Assembly: GCF_039652555.1 (NCBI RefSeq)
Contig: NZ_JBDJAF010000001.1
Coordinates: 1,054,001-1,118,000 of the forward strand
From: Parafrigoribacterium mesophilum
GTDB taxonomy: Bacteria > Actinomycetota > Actinomycetes > Actinomycetales > Microbacteriaceae
Length of the DNA: 64,000 nt
Direction of reading: 5' to 3'
Of the stretch, positions 55,014 through 63,646 are shown piece by piece (position 1 is the first letter of the stretch; the number at the start of each line of letters is the position of its first letter). The notes beneath the pieces were generated by a model. That model did not search any database. It was given only the letters and a program-made list of their open reading frames with translations, and had not been told where the DNA came from. Both the position numbers and the translations under genes were made by a program.

Positions 55014-55444
55014 TCTGATTTCCTTACTGTCTCTGATCGGAACTATCTCTTTGGTGCGGTGCAGGGTCACAAAAGACGTGGGCGGGAAGACGCCGAGGCG
55101 GGGTGCGACGCGGTGGGACATCCGCGGGACGTGCGTGAGACGGCGAAATAGTGCCTGGTCTGGCGAACATATGACGTGGAATCCCCATATCAAGTACACA
55201 CGACGGCACATCGTTGTGACAGCCGTATTGGGAGCCTACTCCACCGAGTAGCACGGGATTTGCCGTCAGCGTACCGTTTCGATGACAAGAGTTGAAATGC
55301 GTCGGCGGGCCGCCCTTGCTGCTCACTGACGCAGTTGGACGTATATGTCACAGTTCGGTAACGGTCTTCGAATGTGCGTCCGGTGCACCCACTTTCTCTG
55401 CTCCGTGCCACTCGAATGTCAGTGGTGGGTGGCAAGTTGGGGTT
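55014..55444. other. Intergenic region between the amino-acid importer and the DUF222/HNH gene
   Basis: A 431-bp divergent gap with no convincing gene. A small hairpin CTACTC-CACC-GAGTAG lies at 55236-55251. No other repeat or operator-grade palindrome was found. It should contain promoters for both genes. Confidence 0.6.
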
Positions 55445-56893
55445 ATGAACCAGCCGTTGCAGTCACTGATGGACGACCTGACGTCGTTGCATGCTGTCTG
55501 GTCTGGTGGCCGGCCCGCGTTCGCCGGTCGGTCCCCTGAAGTTGGCGACACCGGCAACGTGGCGGATGCCGTCCAGGTCGATCTGGAATCGATGAGTGAT
55601 GCCGGGCTGGTGGCCACCATGGATGCCATCGGGCGCCTAGCCCGGGAGGTGAACGGGCTGCTGGCCCGTGGTGCGGCCGAGGTTGCCAGGCGTTCTCCGG
55701 CCGAGGCGGGCAGCCAGGGCCTGGCCAAGCGGCAAGGGTTCCAGAACCCGTCCCACCTGATCGCCTCCGTCACCGGCGGCAGCGTATCGGGCGCTTCCCG
55801 ATTCGTGTTGGTCGGGCAGGCCACCGCCGCCCGCAGGTCGCTGACCGGGCAACCGTTACCGCCCGCACACCCACACGTGGCGCAGGCACTGTCCAAAGGC
55901 GTGATCAGTGTGGAGGCGGCCGGGGCGATCACCACCATGTTGGATCGGGTTGGCCGCCGGGCGAACCCGGCTCAGGCGGACGCCTACGAACAGGTACTGG
56001 CCCAGCGAGCCGGGGATATTCCGTTGGAAACGTTGTTCCGAGCGATCAAGGAGGCCGAGGCCCGGCTTGATCAGGACGGCATCGAACCGAGAGAGGAGGA
56101 ACTGCGGGAGGACCGGGCCGTGTACCTGCGGCAGGACAGCAACGGAATGCTCCACCTGAGCGCCCATCTGGATCCCGAGTCCGCGGCGCCGGTGAAAGCG
56201 GCGATCGAAGCGATCGTCACCCACAACATCCGGGCACGACGCGATGCTGAGACCGACAATTCCCACGGTGGACTCTCCGGCGTCCATCCGGACGGCCCGC
56301 TGTTCGAAGACACCCGCACCATTCCGCAGTTGCAGGCCGACGCGCTGGCCATGATCGCCGGCCACGCTCTGGGCTGCAACCGGGTACCGGCAGCCCCGTC
56401 TACCACCCTGGTAGTCCGCACCAGCCTGGAGACGCTGGTGGACGGCGTCGGGCACGGCACAATCGACGGACTGAACCAACCCGCCTCCGCCGGCACCATC
56501 CGGAAACTGGCCGCCACCGCCGGCATCATTCCCGCCGTCCTCGGTGGCGACAGCCTCCCTCTGGACCTCGGACGCGCCGCCCGACTGTTCACCCCCGCCC
56601 AACGCATCGCCCTGGCAGAACGCGACGGCGGATGCGCCGGATGCGGACTCGACCTGCCCTACACGCAGGCACACCACATCAATTGGTGGAACCGCGACAC
56701 CGGGCCGACCGACCTGACCAATGGGGTCTTACTCTGCCCGCCCTGCCACACCCGAATTCACAACGACGGCTGGACCATCCGCATCGACCAACACGGCCAG
56801 GTCTGGTTCATCCCACCACCTCACATGGACCTCGCCCAAACCCCCCGCCTCGGCGGCAAAGCCCGCTACGCACTACCCCAACTCATCGGGTGA
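55445..56893 (+). CDS. DUF222 and HNH-nuclease domain protein
   Basis: A 482-aa protein with the actinobacterial DUF222 helical region (about 20-330) and a C-terminal HNH motif: CAGCGLDLPYTQAHHINWW, then PTDLTNGVLLCPPCHTRIHN, giving two CxxC zinc-binding pairs and the catalytic His-His. This family is widespread, often in several copies, in Micrococcales and is sometimes linked to 13E12-type repeats. Its role is undefined. The start has a weak ribosome-binding site; upstream in-frame starts are not supported by sequence character. Confidence 0.88.
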   Translation: MNQPLQSLMDDLTSLHAVWSGGRPAFAGRSPEVGDTGNVADAVQVDLESMSDAGLVATMDAIGRLAREVNGLLARGAAEVARRSPAEAGSQGLAKRQGFQNPSHLIASVTGGSVSGASRFVLVGQATAARRSLTGQPLPPAHPHVAQALSKGVISVEAAGAITTMLDRVGRRANPAQADAYEQVLAQRAGDIPLETLFRAIKEAEARLDQDGIEPREEELREDRAVYLRQDSNGMLHLSAHLDPESAAPVKAAIEAIVTHNIRARRDAETDNSHGGLSGVHPDGPLFEDTRTIPQLQADALAMIAGHALGCNRVPAAPSTTLVVRTSLETLVDGVGHGTIDGLNQPASAGTIRKLAATAGIIPAVLGGDSLPLDLGRAARLFTPAQRIALAERDGGCAGCGLDLPYTQAHHINWWNRDTGPTDLTNGVLLCPPCHTRIHNDGWTIRIDQHGQVWFIPPPHMDLAQTPRLGGKARYALPQLIG

Positions 56894-56902
56894 AATGTGA
56901 AC

Positions 56903-57766
56903 TTATTCTCCGGTGGCGACAGGGCGCTCGGGATGGTTGGACCACTGCGACCACGAGCCCGGATACAAGGCCGGCCAGAAACCGGCGACCATCAGGGCGA
57001 GCGCATCGTGCGCCGCGGTGACGCCAGACCCGCAGTACACGCCCACCGGGGTGTCCGGCCGAACACCGAGCTGCTCGTAGCGCGCCGCCAGTTCGGCCGG
57101 CGACCGGAACGTGCCGTCGGTACCAAGGTTCCCCGACGCCGGTGCGCTGACCGCGCCGGGGATGTGGCCCGCGCGCGGATCGACCGGTTCCACCTCACCG
57201 CGGAAACGCTCGGCCGCGCGGGCATCCAGAAGGATGCCGTGCTCGGGCAGGTTGCCGGCCTCCTCCATGGACAGCGTGGGCAGGTGGCCATAGTCGAGGT
57301 GGATCGTGCCCGGGGCGACGGAGGTCGCGCCGGACTGCAGCGGCAAGCCGGCGCCCCGCCACGCGGCCAGCGCGCCATCCAGGAGCCGCACATCCACCAC
57401 TCCCGCGTACCGCAGCAGCCACCAGGCCCGCGCCGCCGAGTGTCCGCCCAGGTCGTCGTAGACGACCACCGTATCTGAGGGGTTGATCCCCCAACGCCGC
57501 GCCGCGGCCTGCAGTGCGGCGAGCTCCGGCAGCGGATGCCGGCCCTCGGTGAGCACCGGTGTTCCAGCCAGTTCCGTCTCGAGATCCACGTAGACGGCAC
57601 CCGGAATGTGCCCTTCGGCGTGAAGCGGCCCGCCGGCCGGTCCGCCCAGGCTCCAACGCACATCCAGGATGCGGACGTCGTCGCGCTCGTGCTGTAGTGC
57701 GGCGAGTTCGTGCGGGGTGATCAGGTGGCGCGGGCGCGGGGGCCCGACCACCGGAGGCTGGACCAC
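56903..57766 (-). CDS. Thiosulfate/3-mercaptopyruvate-type sulfurtransferase (two rhodanese domains)
   Basis: A 287-aa tandem-rhodanese enzyme. The N-terminal, inactive domain has VRILDVRWSLGG and VYVDLETELAG; the active domain carries the catalytic Cys in GVYCGSGVTAAHD (about residue 252). It transfers sulfane sulfur from thiosulfate or 3-mercaptopyruvate to thiol or cyanide. The GTG at 57766 follows AGTAGG at 8 bases and comes 10 bases after the nrdB stop, so it may be co-transcribed with nrdB; a TTG at 57796 is a poorer start. Confidence 0.9.
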   Translation of the reverse strand: MVQPPVVGPPRPRHLITPHELAALQHERDDVRILDVRWSLGGPAGGPLHAEGHIPGAVYVDLETELAGTPVLTEGRHPLPELAALQAAARRWGINPSDTVVVYDDLGGHSAARAWWLLRYAGVVDVRLLDGALAAWRGAGLPLQSGATSVAPGTIHLDYGHLPTLSMEEAGNLPEHGILLDARAAERFRGEVEPVDPRAGHIPGAVSAPASGNLGTDGTFRSPAELAARYEQLGVRPDTPVGVYCGSGVTAAHDALALMVAGFWPALYPGSWSQWSNHPERPVATGE

Positions 57767-57776
57767 CGGATCCGGC

Positions 57777-58775
57777 CTACTCTGGCTTAGCCGCAACGGC
57801 CGCCTTCGCGTTCGCCTCGTAGGAGGTGTTGGTCGACTCGAAGAAGTTGACCAACTCGTACGTGTCGTTCGCGGTGGCCATCCACTTTGCCGGGTTGGAC
57901 ACCTTGTACTCGGCCTCGAAGCCCAGTTCTTCCAGCCGCCGGTCGGCGAGGTACTTCACGTATTGGTTGATGTAGCCGGCGTTGAGTCCGAGAATGCCGC
58001 CGGGCAGCAGGTCGCGGTTGTATTCCTCTTCCATCGTGACGGCATCCAGGATCATTTGCTTGATCTCCGCGGCGAACTCCGGCGTCTGCAGGTCGGGGTT
58101 CTCCTCCAGCACGGTGAGAATCAGGTTGATGCCGAACTTCAGGTGCAGCGACTCGTCGCGGATGACCCAGTCCATCAGGGAGCCGAAGTTGCGCAACAGG
58201 TTCCGCTGCCGGAAGCTCAGGGCGACCATGAATCCGGAGTAGAACCAGATGCCCTCGAGGATGATGTTGTACGCGATGAGGTTGCGCACGAAGTCGCGCT
58301 TGCCCTCGGTGGTGGAGATGTCGAGGGTCTCCTCCGTCATCCGGCGGATGAACTTGAACTGAAACTCTTCCTTGCGCGCCATGGACGGCACCTCGACGTG
58401 CGAGCTGTACGCGGCCTTCCGGTCGATCGGGAAGGTCTCCAGCACGTACTCGAAGCTCATGCAGTGGTTGGCTTCCTCCCACATCTGCTTCGCGAGGTAG
58501 AGGTGGCACTCTGCGGCGTTGACATACGGGTAGACGCCGAACGCGAGCGCCTTGTTCACCAGGAGCTCATTCGGGTTGAAGTAACTCATCAGGAACGTGA
58601 TCGCGTGACGTTCCTCGTCCGTCATCTTCTTGAAGTCGGCAATGTCCTGGTCGAGCTGGATCTCATTGGGGAACCAGGTGTTGGAGACCGCCTGATCGTA
58701 GAGGTCCATTGCCCACTGGTACTTCACCGGCTTGAGGAGAAGGCCTTCATGCACACCGGTTCCGAGGATTGCCAT
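57777..58775 (-). CDS. nrdB: Ribonucleotide reductase radical subunit R2, class Ic/Id-like (no radical Tyr)
   Basis: A 332-aa ferritin-fold R2 protein. Metal ligands aligned with known R2s: Glu70 (PNELLVNK), Glu101 and His104 (WEEANHCMSF), Glu174 (ILEGIWFYS), Glu208 and His211 (RDESLHLKF). The site of the E. coli radical Tyr122 is Phe108, and the first metal ligand is Glu instead of Asp, both marks of class Ic, the Chlamydia Mn/Fe type. Class Id is the alternative. Tyr319 near the C-terminus matches the electron-path tyrosine. It is separated by 43 bp from the 21-codon ORF. Confidence 0.93.
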   Translation of the reverse strand: MAILGTGVHEGLLLKPVKYQWAMDLYDQAVSNTWFPNEIQLDQDIADFKKMTDEERHAITFLMSYFNPNELLVNKALAFGVYPYVNAAECHLYLAKQMWEEANHCMSFEYVLETFPIDRKAAYSSHVEVPSMARKEEFQFKFIRRMTEETLDISTTEGKRDFVRNLIAYNIILEGIWFYSGFMVALSFRQRNLLRNFGSLMDWVIRDESLHLKFGINLILTVLEENPDLQTPEFAAEIKQMILDAVTMEEEYNRDLLPGGILGLNAGYINQYVKYLADRRLEELGFEAEYKVSNPAKWMATANDTYELVNFFESTNTSYEANAKAAVAAKPE

Positions 58776-58818
58776 GGTTAGTTCGTCTTCTTTCTGATTC
58801 GGATCGTTGTTCAGCGGC

Positions 58819-58884
58819 CTACTGGCAACTGTCGCACTGCAACTCGTCCATCGGGTCTTCCGGGACGAAGTAGTCGTCGTTCAT
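58819..58884 (-). CDS. 21-residue Cys-pair peptide, detached NrdA C-terminal tail
   Basis: The ATG at 58884 overlaps the nrdA stop (TGATG) and the frame runs 21 codons to TAG, ending ELQCDSCQ. It is acidic, begins MNDDYFVPED, and sits exactly where class I NrdA proteins carry their own C-terminal redox Cys pair, which this NrdA lacks. The frame is -1 relative to nrdA. Reinitiation at TGATG is the simplest reading. A -1 frameshift fusion or a sequencing indel are alternatives. It is too short for most gene finders. Confidence 0.7.
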   Translation of the reverse strand: MNDDYFVPEDPMDELQCDSCQ

Positions 58885-61376
58885 CAGTTGCCTTTCGGGG
58901 TGAGTCCGGAGAAGCCGAATCCGCGGCGTGTTGGCGCGGCGGCGGGAGCCGGTGTTGTCGAGTCGGCCACGGAGGCGACCTTGATCTTGCGCGCGTCGCG
59001 ATCTTCGGACTTGTTCACCCGCACTGTGGTCTGCTCGGCCTGGTGGCGCGGCTTGGAATGCAGGTAGTAGGTGGTCTTCACGCCCCGTTCCCAGGCGGCG
59101 TAGTAGATGTCCATCATTTCGCCGAGGTCCCGGGTCTCCAGGTACATGTTGCGGCTGATGGCCTGGTCGATCCACTTCTGCGCCCGGGCGGCGATCTCCA
59201 GGAACGCGTACGGCGACAGCTGGAAGCTGGTCTTGTAGACGGCCTTGAGGTCATCGGGGATCGCGGCGATGGGCTGGATGTCACCCTGGCTGCGCAGGAT
59301 CGACTCGCGCACCGTGGTCCACAGCCCCAGCTTCCGCAGGTCGCGCACCAGGTTGCGGTTCACCTCGAGGAACTTGCCGGAGGAGGTGGACCGGCTGAAG
59401 ATCTGCGTGAACTGCGGGTCGAAGCCGGGCGTGGTGCCCGCGACCAGGCCGATGGATGCGGTGGGTGCGATGGCCATCAGCGTGGCGTTGCGCATTCCGC
59501 CCTTCACCTTGGCACGCAGCGCGTCCCAATCCAGCCGGGTCGTGCGGTTCACCTTGATCGGCACGCCGCGGTCCTCTTCGGTGAGCGCGATGCTGTCAAT
59601 CGGGACGAGGCCCTGCGACCAGCGGGAGCCCTCGAAGTTCGCGTAAGCGCCCCGCTCGGCGGCCAGGTTGGCCGACTCGTCGATGGCCGCATAGGAGACG
59701 TGCTCCATGATCTCGTCGACGAGGTCGTACGACTCCTCGCTCTCGTAGCTGAAGCCGAGCTTCTCCACGACATCGGTGAAGCCCATCACGCCGAGCCCGA
59801 CCGCGCGGTTCTGGTGGTTGGAGAAGTCCGCCTCGGGCACGGAGGAGCGGGTGATGTCGATCAGGTTGTCGAGCTGCCGCACCGCGAGTCGAGCGCTCTC
59901 CTCGATCTTGGCGAAGTCGATCGTCGGCCGCTCTTCGCCCGCCGCTTGCCCTGAGCCTGCCGAAGGGTGGTAGGTCAGGTGCCGCGACAGGTTGATCGAA
60001 GCGAGGTTGCACACCGCGACGTTGTCGACATCCTGCGGCAGCGCGATCTCGGTGCACAGGTTCGACAGGTGGATGGTGCCCGTGTTGTTGTTGAGGGCGC
60101 GGTTGTTGATCGTGTCCTTCCAGGTGAGCCAGGGATGCGAGGAGGTCTGCAGCGAGATCAGGATCGCCTTGAACTGCTCGCGCGCCTTCATCTTCTTGAA
60201 CATGCGCAGATGGCCGGCCTCGGCTTCCGCGACGTAGTGCGCGTACCGCTCGGAGAACGCCTTGCCGTACAGTTCGTTGAGCTCGGAGACCTCAAGCGGG
60301 TCGAACAGGTACCAGTCGTCGTCGTTCTGCACCCGCTTCATGAACTCGTCGCTGATCCACACGGCGGTGTTCGCGGTGCGGGTGCGGCGGTAGGGGTCGC
60401 CGGAGTTCTGGCGCAGGTCGAGGAACTCGGGGAAGTCCAGGTGCCAGTTCTCCATGTAGAAGCACAGCGCGCCGAACTTCTTGCCGCCGCGGCTGACCGC
60501 GCGCAGGATCGAGTCGATCGTGTGCATGAACGGGATCGGCCCTGTGGAGGTGGTGTTGTTGCTGCGAATCGGCGATCCCTGGGCACGGAGTTTGGTGACC
60601 GACAGCCCGATGCCGCCGGTGCCCTTGGTGAGCCACATCACATCGCGGGTGGTCTTCGCGATGTGCTCGATGTCATCCTGCATCTCCATGACGAAGCAGT
60701 TCGCCAGCTGCGGATACACCGTGCCGGCGTTGACAAGGGTGGAGCCGGCGGCCAGGTACTCCAGGCTGCTCATCTTCTCGTAGAACTTGATCGCCTGGCT
60801 CGTCGGGTCGGCCTCGTTGAGCGACAGACCCATCGCGATGCGCATCCAGAAGAACTGTGGCACCTCCAGCGGGTCGCCGTTGCGGCCTTTGATGCCGTAG
60901 CGGTTGTTGAGCGTGACCACGCCGATGTACTTGAGCAGTTCATCCTTGGCCGGCTCGAGCACCGCGGCGAGCGCATCCAGGTCGAACAGCTCCTGCAGCC
61001 GGGAGTCCAACAGCTTCTCTTCGACACCGCGCTGCACGTAGCCAACGAAGTGGCCGGCGTGCAGTGCCTTGAGTTCTTCGGCGGTCTCGTAGTCGCCGAG
61101 CACGTGCTTATAGATCGTCTTGAGCAGCAGGCGCGCGGCGACCGTGTCGAACGCCGGGTCGTCCTTGACGTTCTGCAGCGCCACCTGAATGACCGCTTCG
61201 TCGAGCTGCTGGGTGGTGATGCCGTCGAAGAGGGTTAGCTCCAGTTCGCTGGCGATCTGGGTCACCCAGGTGATGTTCTCGTTCAGGCCGGCGCTCGCAC
61301 GCTCGATGGCGATGTTGATCTTGTTCGCGTCGTACGGCTCCCGCTGTCCGTCGCGCTTGACTACCGTTATCGCCAT
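58884..61376 (-). CDS. nrdA: Ribonucleotide reductase catalytic subunit R1, class I, without C-terminal Cys pair
   Basis: An 830-aa R1 subunit. The N-terminal ATP-cone (about 1-95, VVKRDGQREPYDANKI) is the allosteric activity site. Catalytic set: Cys227 (LANCFVME), Asn439-Cys441-Glu443 (NLCTEI), Cys456 (AVCNLASINL) and the Tyr pair in TTYYLHSKP. It ends GFGFSGLTPKGN with no cysteine. Residues 471-477 (PSAGSGQ) come from an inserted repeat. The ATG at 61376 has GGGGAG at 8 bases. It sits upstream of the tail ORF, nrdB and the rhodanese. Confidence 0.96.
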   Translation of the reverse strand: MAITVVKRDGQREPYDANKINIAIERASAGLNENITWVTQIASELELTLFDGITTQQLDEAVIQVALQNVKDDPAFDTVAARLLLKTIYKHVLGDYETAEELKALHAGHFVGYVQRGVEEKLLDSRLQELFDLDALAAVLEPAKDELLKYIGVVTLNNRYGIKGRNGDPLEVPQFFWMRIAMGLSLNEADPTSQAIKFYEKMSSLEYLAAGSTLVNAGTVYPQLANCFVMEMQDDIEHIAKTTRDVMWLTKGTGGIGLSVTKLRAQGSPIRSNNTTSTGPIPFMHTIDSILRAVSRGGKKFGALCFYMENWHLDFPEFLDLRQNSGDPYRRTRTANTAVWISDEFMKRVQNDDDWYLFDPLEVSELNELYGKAFSERYAHYVAEAEAGHLRMFKKMKAREQFKAILISLQTSSHPWLTWKDTINNRALNNNTGTIHLSNLCTEIALPQDVDNVAVCNLASINLSRHLTYHPSAGSGQAAGEERPTIDFAKIEESARLAVRQLDNLIDITRSSVPEADFSNHQNRAVGLGVMGFTDVVEKLGFSYESEESYDLVDEIMEHVSYAAIDESANLAAERGAYANFEGSRWSQGLVPIDSIALTEEDRGVPIKVNRTTRLDWDALRAKVKGGMRNATLMAIAPTASIGLVAGTTPGFDPQFTQIFSRSTSSGKFLEVNRNLVRDLRKLGLWTTVRESILRSQGDIQPIAAIPDDLKAVYKTSFQLSPYAFLEIAARAQKWIDQAISRNMYLETRDLGEMMDIYYAAWERGVKTTYYLHSKPRHQAEQTTVRVNKSEDRDARKIKVASVADSTTPAPAAAPTRRGFGFSGLTPKGN
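59945..59966 (-). repeat. Short GC repeat inserted in frame within nrdA
   Basis: On the coding strand it reads CCTTCGGCAGGCTCAGGGCA and encodes PSAGSGQ. It resembles a motif (CCTTCGACAGGCTCAGG) that recurs in actinobacterial intergenic DNA, from memory. It sits in a surface loop between SRHLTYH and DFAKIEES. Confidence 0.55.
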
Positions 61377-61429
61377 TGTCTTTGCTCCCCAGATCGACTT
61401 CACAAGACCGTGCCCTCCGGGCAGTGCAA

Positions 61430-61477
61430 TCACTATATAGCGGGTATCCGACATTTTGCGAACCCAATATGTAGTGG
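61430..61477. promoter_or_regulatory. Two NrdR-like boxes upstream of nrdA
   Basis: Box 1 at 61430-61445 matches the NrdR consensus ACACWATATATWGTGT at 12 of 16 positions, and box 2 at 61462-61477 at 13 of 16. Their starts are 32 bp apart, three helical turns, the usual NrdR spacing. TATAGT on the minus strand within box 1 could be the -10 element, so binding would block RNA polymerase. Confidence 0.65.
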
Positions 61478-61569
61478 GCGTGTCATCCACAGATGTGCAT
61501 AAGTTGTCCGAGTTTTGCACAGCCTGTTGACGGATTTTCGGCTCATGCCACCACTAGAATTGACCCCTT

Positions 61570-62775
61570 GTGGATAGCTACCTGAGCCTGCTGAAGACGC
61601 GCGGCGTAGCGCGCATCATGGCGGCTCAGCTTCTGGCTCGGTTTCCGTTCGGGATGCTGTCGTTGGCGCTCCTGCTGCACGTCGAACGCACTCACCACTC
61701 CTATGCCGCCGCGGGATTAGTGCTGGCCGCGACCAGCATCGGCCAGGCGATCGCCGGCCCCCTCACCAGCCGGTGGATGGGCGTGTGGGGGATGCGCCGG
61801 GTGCTCAGCCTGACCACGGTGGTGTGCGGGGCCGGACTTGTGGCGATCGCGTTGATGCCGGTGCCCGTGCCGATGATCATGGCCATCGGCTTTCTCGCCG
61901 GGCTCAGTACACCGCCGGTGCAGCCGGCGGTGCGCACCATCTACCCGAAGATGGTGAACTCCACCCAGCTGACGCCGCTGTATTCGCTGGATGCGTCCGC
62001 GCAGGAGATCATCTGGGTGGTCGGTCCCGTGATCACCACGTTCGTCGCGATCCAGATCAGCACCATGTTGGCGATTCTGCTGGCCGTCGGCTTTCTGGTG
62101 GGCGGGGGCGTGTGGTTCATGTCGTCGCCCGAGGTGGGCCGCGTCCGGATCCCGCGCAGCAAACGCTCGCTCGGCACGGTGCTCGTGCGGCCGACGGTGC
62201 TGCTCGCGACCGTGGTTGGATTCCTGCTGGTGGGCGCTTGCGCCGCCATCGAGGCCGGCGTCGTCGCCACCTTCGGCGACGACGGCCCAGAGTCCGGCGT
62301 CATCCTGTCGCTGTTCGCCATCGGTTCGCTCACCGGTGGGCTGGCGCTCGGCCACGTGCCGATCGGGCCGTGGGCGATGGCGAAACGGTTGCTCATCGTG
62401 TTCGTCGGCATGTCGCTGGCGGCGGTGTCGCTCAATTTCTGGTGGATCGGCGCGACGCTGTTCCTCGCCGGTCTCGGCATCGCGCCGGCCTTCGCGGTGA
62501 TGTACACCATCGTGTCGGCGAGCGTGAAGTTCAGCGAGACAGCTGAGGCCTACGGCTGGGTCGGCACGGGGCAGTTGATCGGCGCGGCCCTCGGTTCGGC
62601 GGTGGCCGGGTTCATGATCGACAGCTTCTCCGCTCCGGGAGGGTACTGGGTCGCCGTGATCTTCGCGCTGTTGAGCGTTCTGGTGCCAACCCTGTTCATC
62701 CGCTGGTATCCGGATCTTCGGGGCAAGGACATCAGCCCGATCCCGGACACGGCTCCGATCAGCACGGTGCGCTGA
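61570..62775 (+). CDS. MFS transporter
   Basis: A 401-aa major facilitator with about 12 membrane segments. The motif-A-equivalent loop is TSRWMGVWGMRRVLS, followed by a segment GLSTPPVQPAVRTIYPKMV. The pattern resembles actinobacterial sugar- or drug-efflux proteins (DHA1-like). GTG start at 61570; the gene diverges from nrdA across 193 bp holding the NrdR-like boxes. Substrate unknown. Confidence 0.87.
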   Translation: MDSYLSLLKTRGVARIMAAQLLARFPFGMLSLALLLHVERTHHSYAAAGLVLAATSIGQAIAGPLTSRWMGVWGMRRVLSLTTVVCGAGLVAIALMPVPVPMIMAIGFLAGLSTPPVQPAVRTIYPKMVNSTQLTPLYSLDASAQEIIWVVGPVITTFVAIQISTMLAILLAVGFLVGGGVWFMSSPEVGRVRIPRSKRSLGTVLVRPTVLLATVVGFLLVGACAAIEAGVVATFGDDGPESGVILSLFAIGSLTGGLALGHVPIGPWAMAKRLLIVFVGMSLAAVSLNFWWIGATLFLAGLGIAPAFAVMYTIVSASVKFSETAEAYGWVGTGQLIGAALGSAVAGFMIDSFSAPGGYWVAVIFALLSVLVPTLFIRWYPDLRGKDISPIPDTAPISTVR

Positions 62776-62816
62776 GCGGCGCGCACGGCCCGCAGGATGC
62801 TCCTATCCTGGGGTGC

Positions 62817-63638
62817 ATGATCGTTCCCTCACTACAGTTCAACGACGGGCACAGCATTCCCCAGCTCGGCCTTGGCGTGTACAAGGTCAAGAACTCCCTC
62901 GCCACGGATGTCGTGCTGACAGCGCTCGAGTCCGGCTACCGGCACATCGATACGGCCGCCCTGTACGGCAACGAACGCGGCGTCGGTATCGCGGTGCGCA
63001 CCTGCGGACTGGCCAGAGACGACATCTTCGTCACCACGAAGGTGTGGAACGACGACCACGGCTACGACCAGACCCTGCGCGCGTTCGACACCAGCCTGCG
63101 CAAGCTCGGCCTGGACCGAGTGGACCTTTACCTGATCCACTGGCCGGCGCCGACCCAGGACCGCTACCTCGACACCTGGCGGGCGCTGGAGAAACTGCGG
63201 GAGGACGGCCGAGCCACCTCCATCGGAGTCTCGAACTTTCACACGCAGCACCTGGACCGGTTGCTCGCCGCCTCCTCGGTGGTGCCCGTGCTCAATCAGG
63301 TGGAACTGCACCCCTGGTTGCCGCAGCACGCCGTGCGTGAGTATGGCACCGCACACGGGATGCTCACCGAGGCCTGGTCTCCGCTGGCGCGCGGCCGGCT
63401 GCTGGAGGACCCGGTGCTTGCACGCGTTGCGACAAAGCACGGCAAATCACCGGCTCAGGTGGTCATCCGGTGGCACCTGCAGCTCGGCAACGTGGTGATC
63501 CCGAAGTCGGTGACGCCGGCACGGATCCGGGAGAACATCGACGTGTTCGACTTCGAGCTGGATGCCGACGATCTCGCCGCCATCGCCGGTCTCGAGTCGG
63601 GTCAGCGCACCGGGATGGACCCGAACGACAACGGCTAG
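62817..63638 (+). CDS. Aldo/keto reductase, 2,5-diketo-D-gluconate reductase-like (AKR5)
   Basis: A 273-aa reductase with all four AKR residues: Asp and Tyr in YRHIDTAALYGNE, Lys in VTTKVWN and His in YLIHWPAP. It also has GVSNFHTQHLDRLL, LNQVELHPWLPQ and cofactor motif VVIPKSVTPARI. It is about as similar to the AKR at 25910 as separate subfamily members usually are. It is convergent with the next AKR, with only 8 bp between them. Confidence 0.91.
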   Translation: MIVPSLQFNDGHSIPQLGLGVYKVKNSLATDVVLTALESGYRHIDTAALYGNERGVGIAVRTCGLARDDIFVTTKVWNDDHGYDQTLRAFDTSLRKLGLDRVDLYLIHWPAPTQDRYLDTWRALEKLREDGRATSIGVSNFHTQHLDRLLAASSVVPVLNQVELHPWLPQHAVREYGTAHGMLTEAWSPLARGRLLEDPVLARVATKHGKSPAQVVIRWHLQLGNVVIPKSVTPARIRENIDVFDFELDADDLAAIAGLESGQRTGMDPNDNG

Positions 63639-63646
63639 CCTGGCTG

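Noticed and set aside
55014..55211. Upstream extension of the amino-acid-binding lipoprotein
   Set aside because: It would place about 65 residues before a clear lipoprotein signal peptide; the ATG at 55013 has a proper ribosome-binding site.
55445..56893. DUF222/HNH protein as a homing endonuclease or defence nuclease
   Set aside because: It is a common actinobacterial family with no inserted intron, intein or defence neighbours here.
58884..58905. A -1 programmed frameshift joining NrdA to the CDSCQ tail
   Set aside because: The bases before the stop (ACC CCG AAA GGC AAC) do not form a good slippery heptamer with re-pairing in both sites, and TGATG reinitiation explains the layout more simply. 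Kept only as an alternative.
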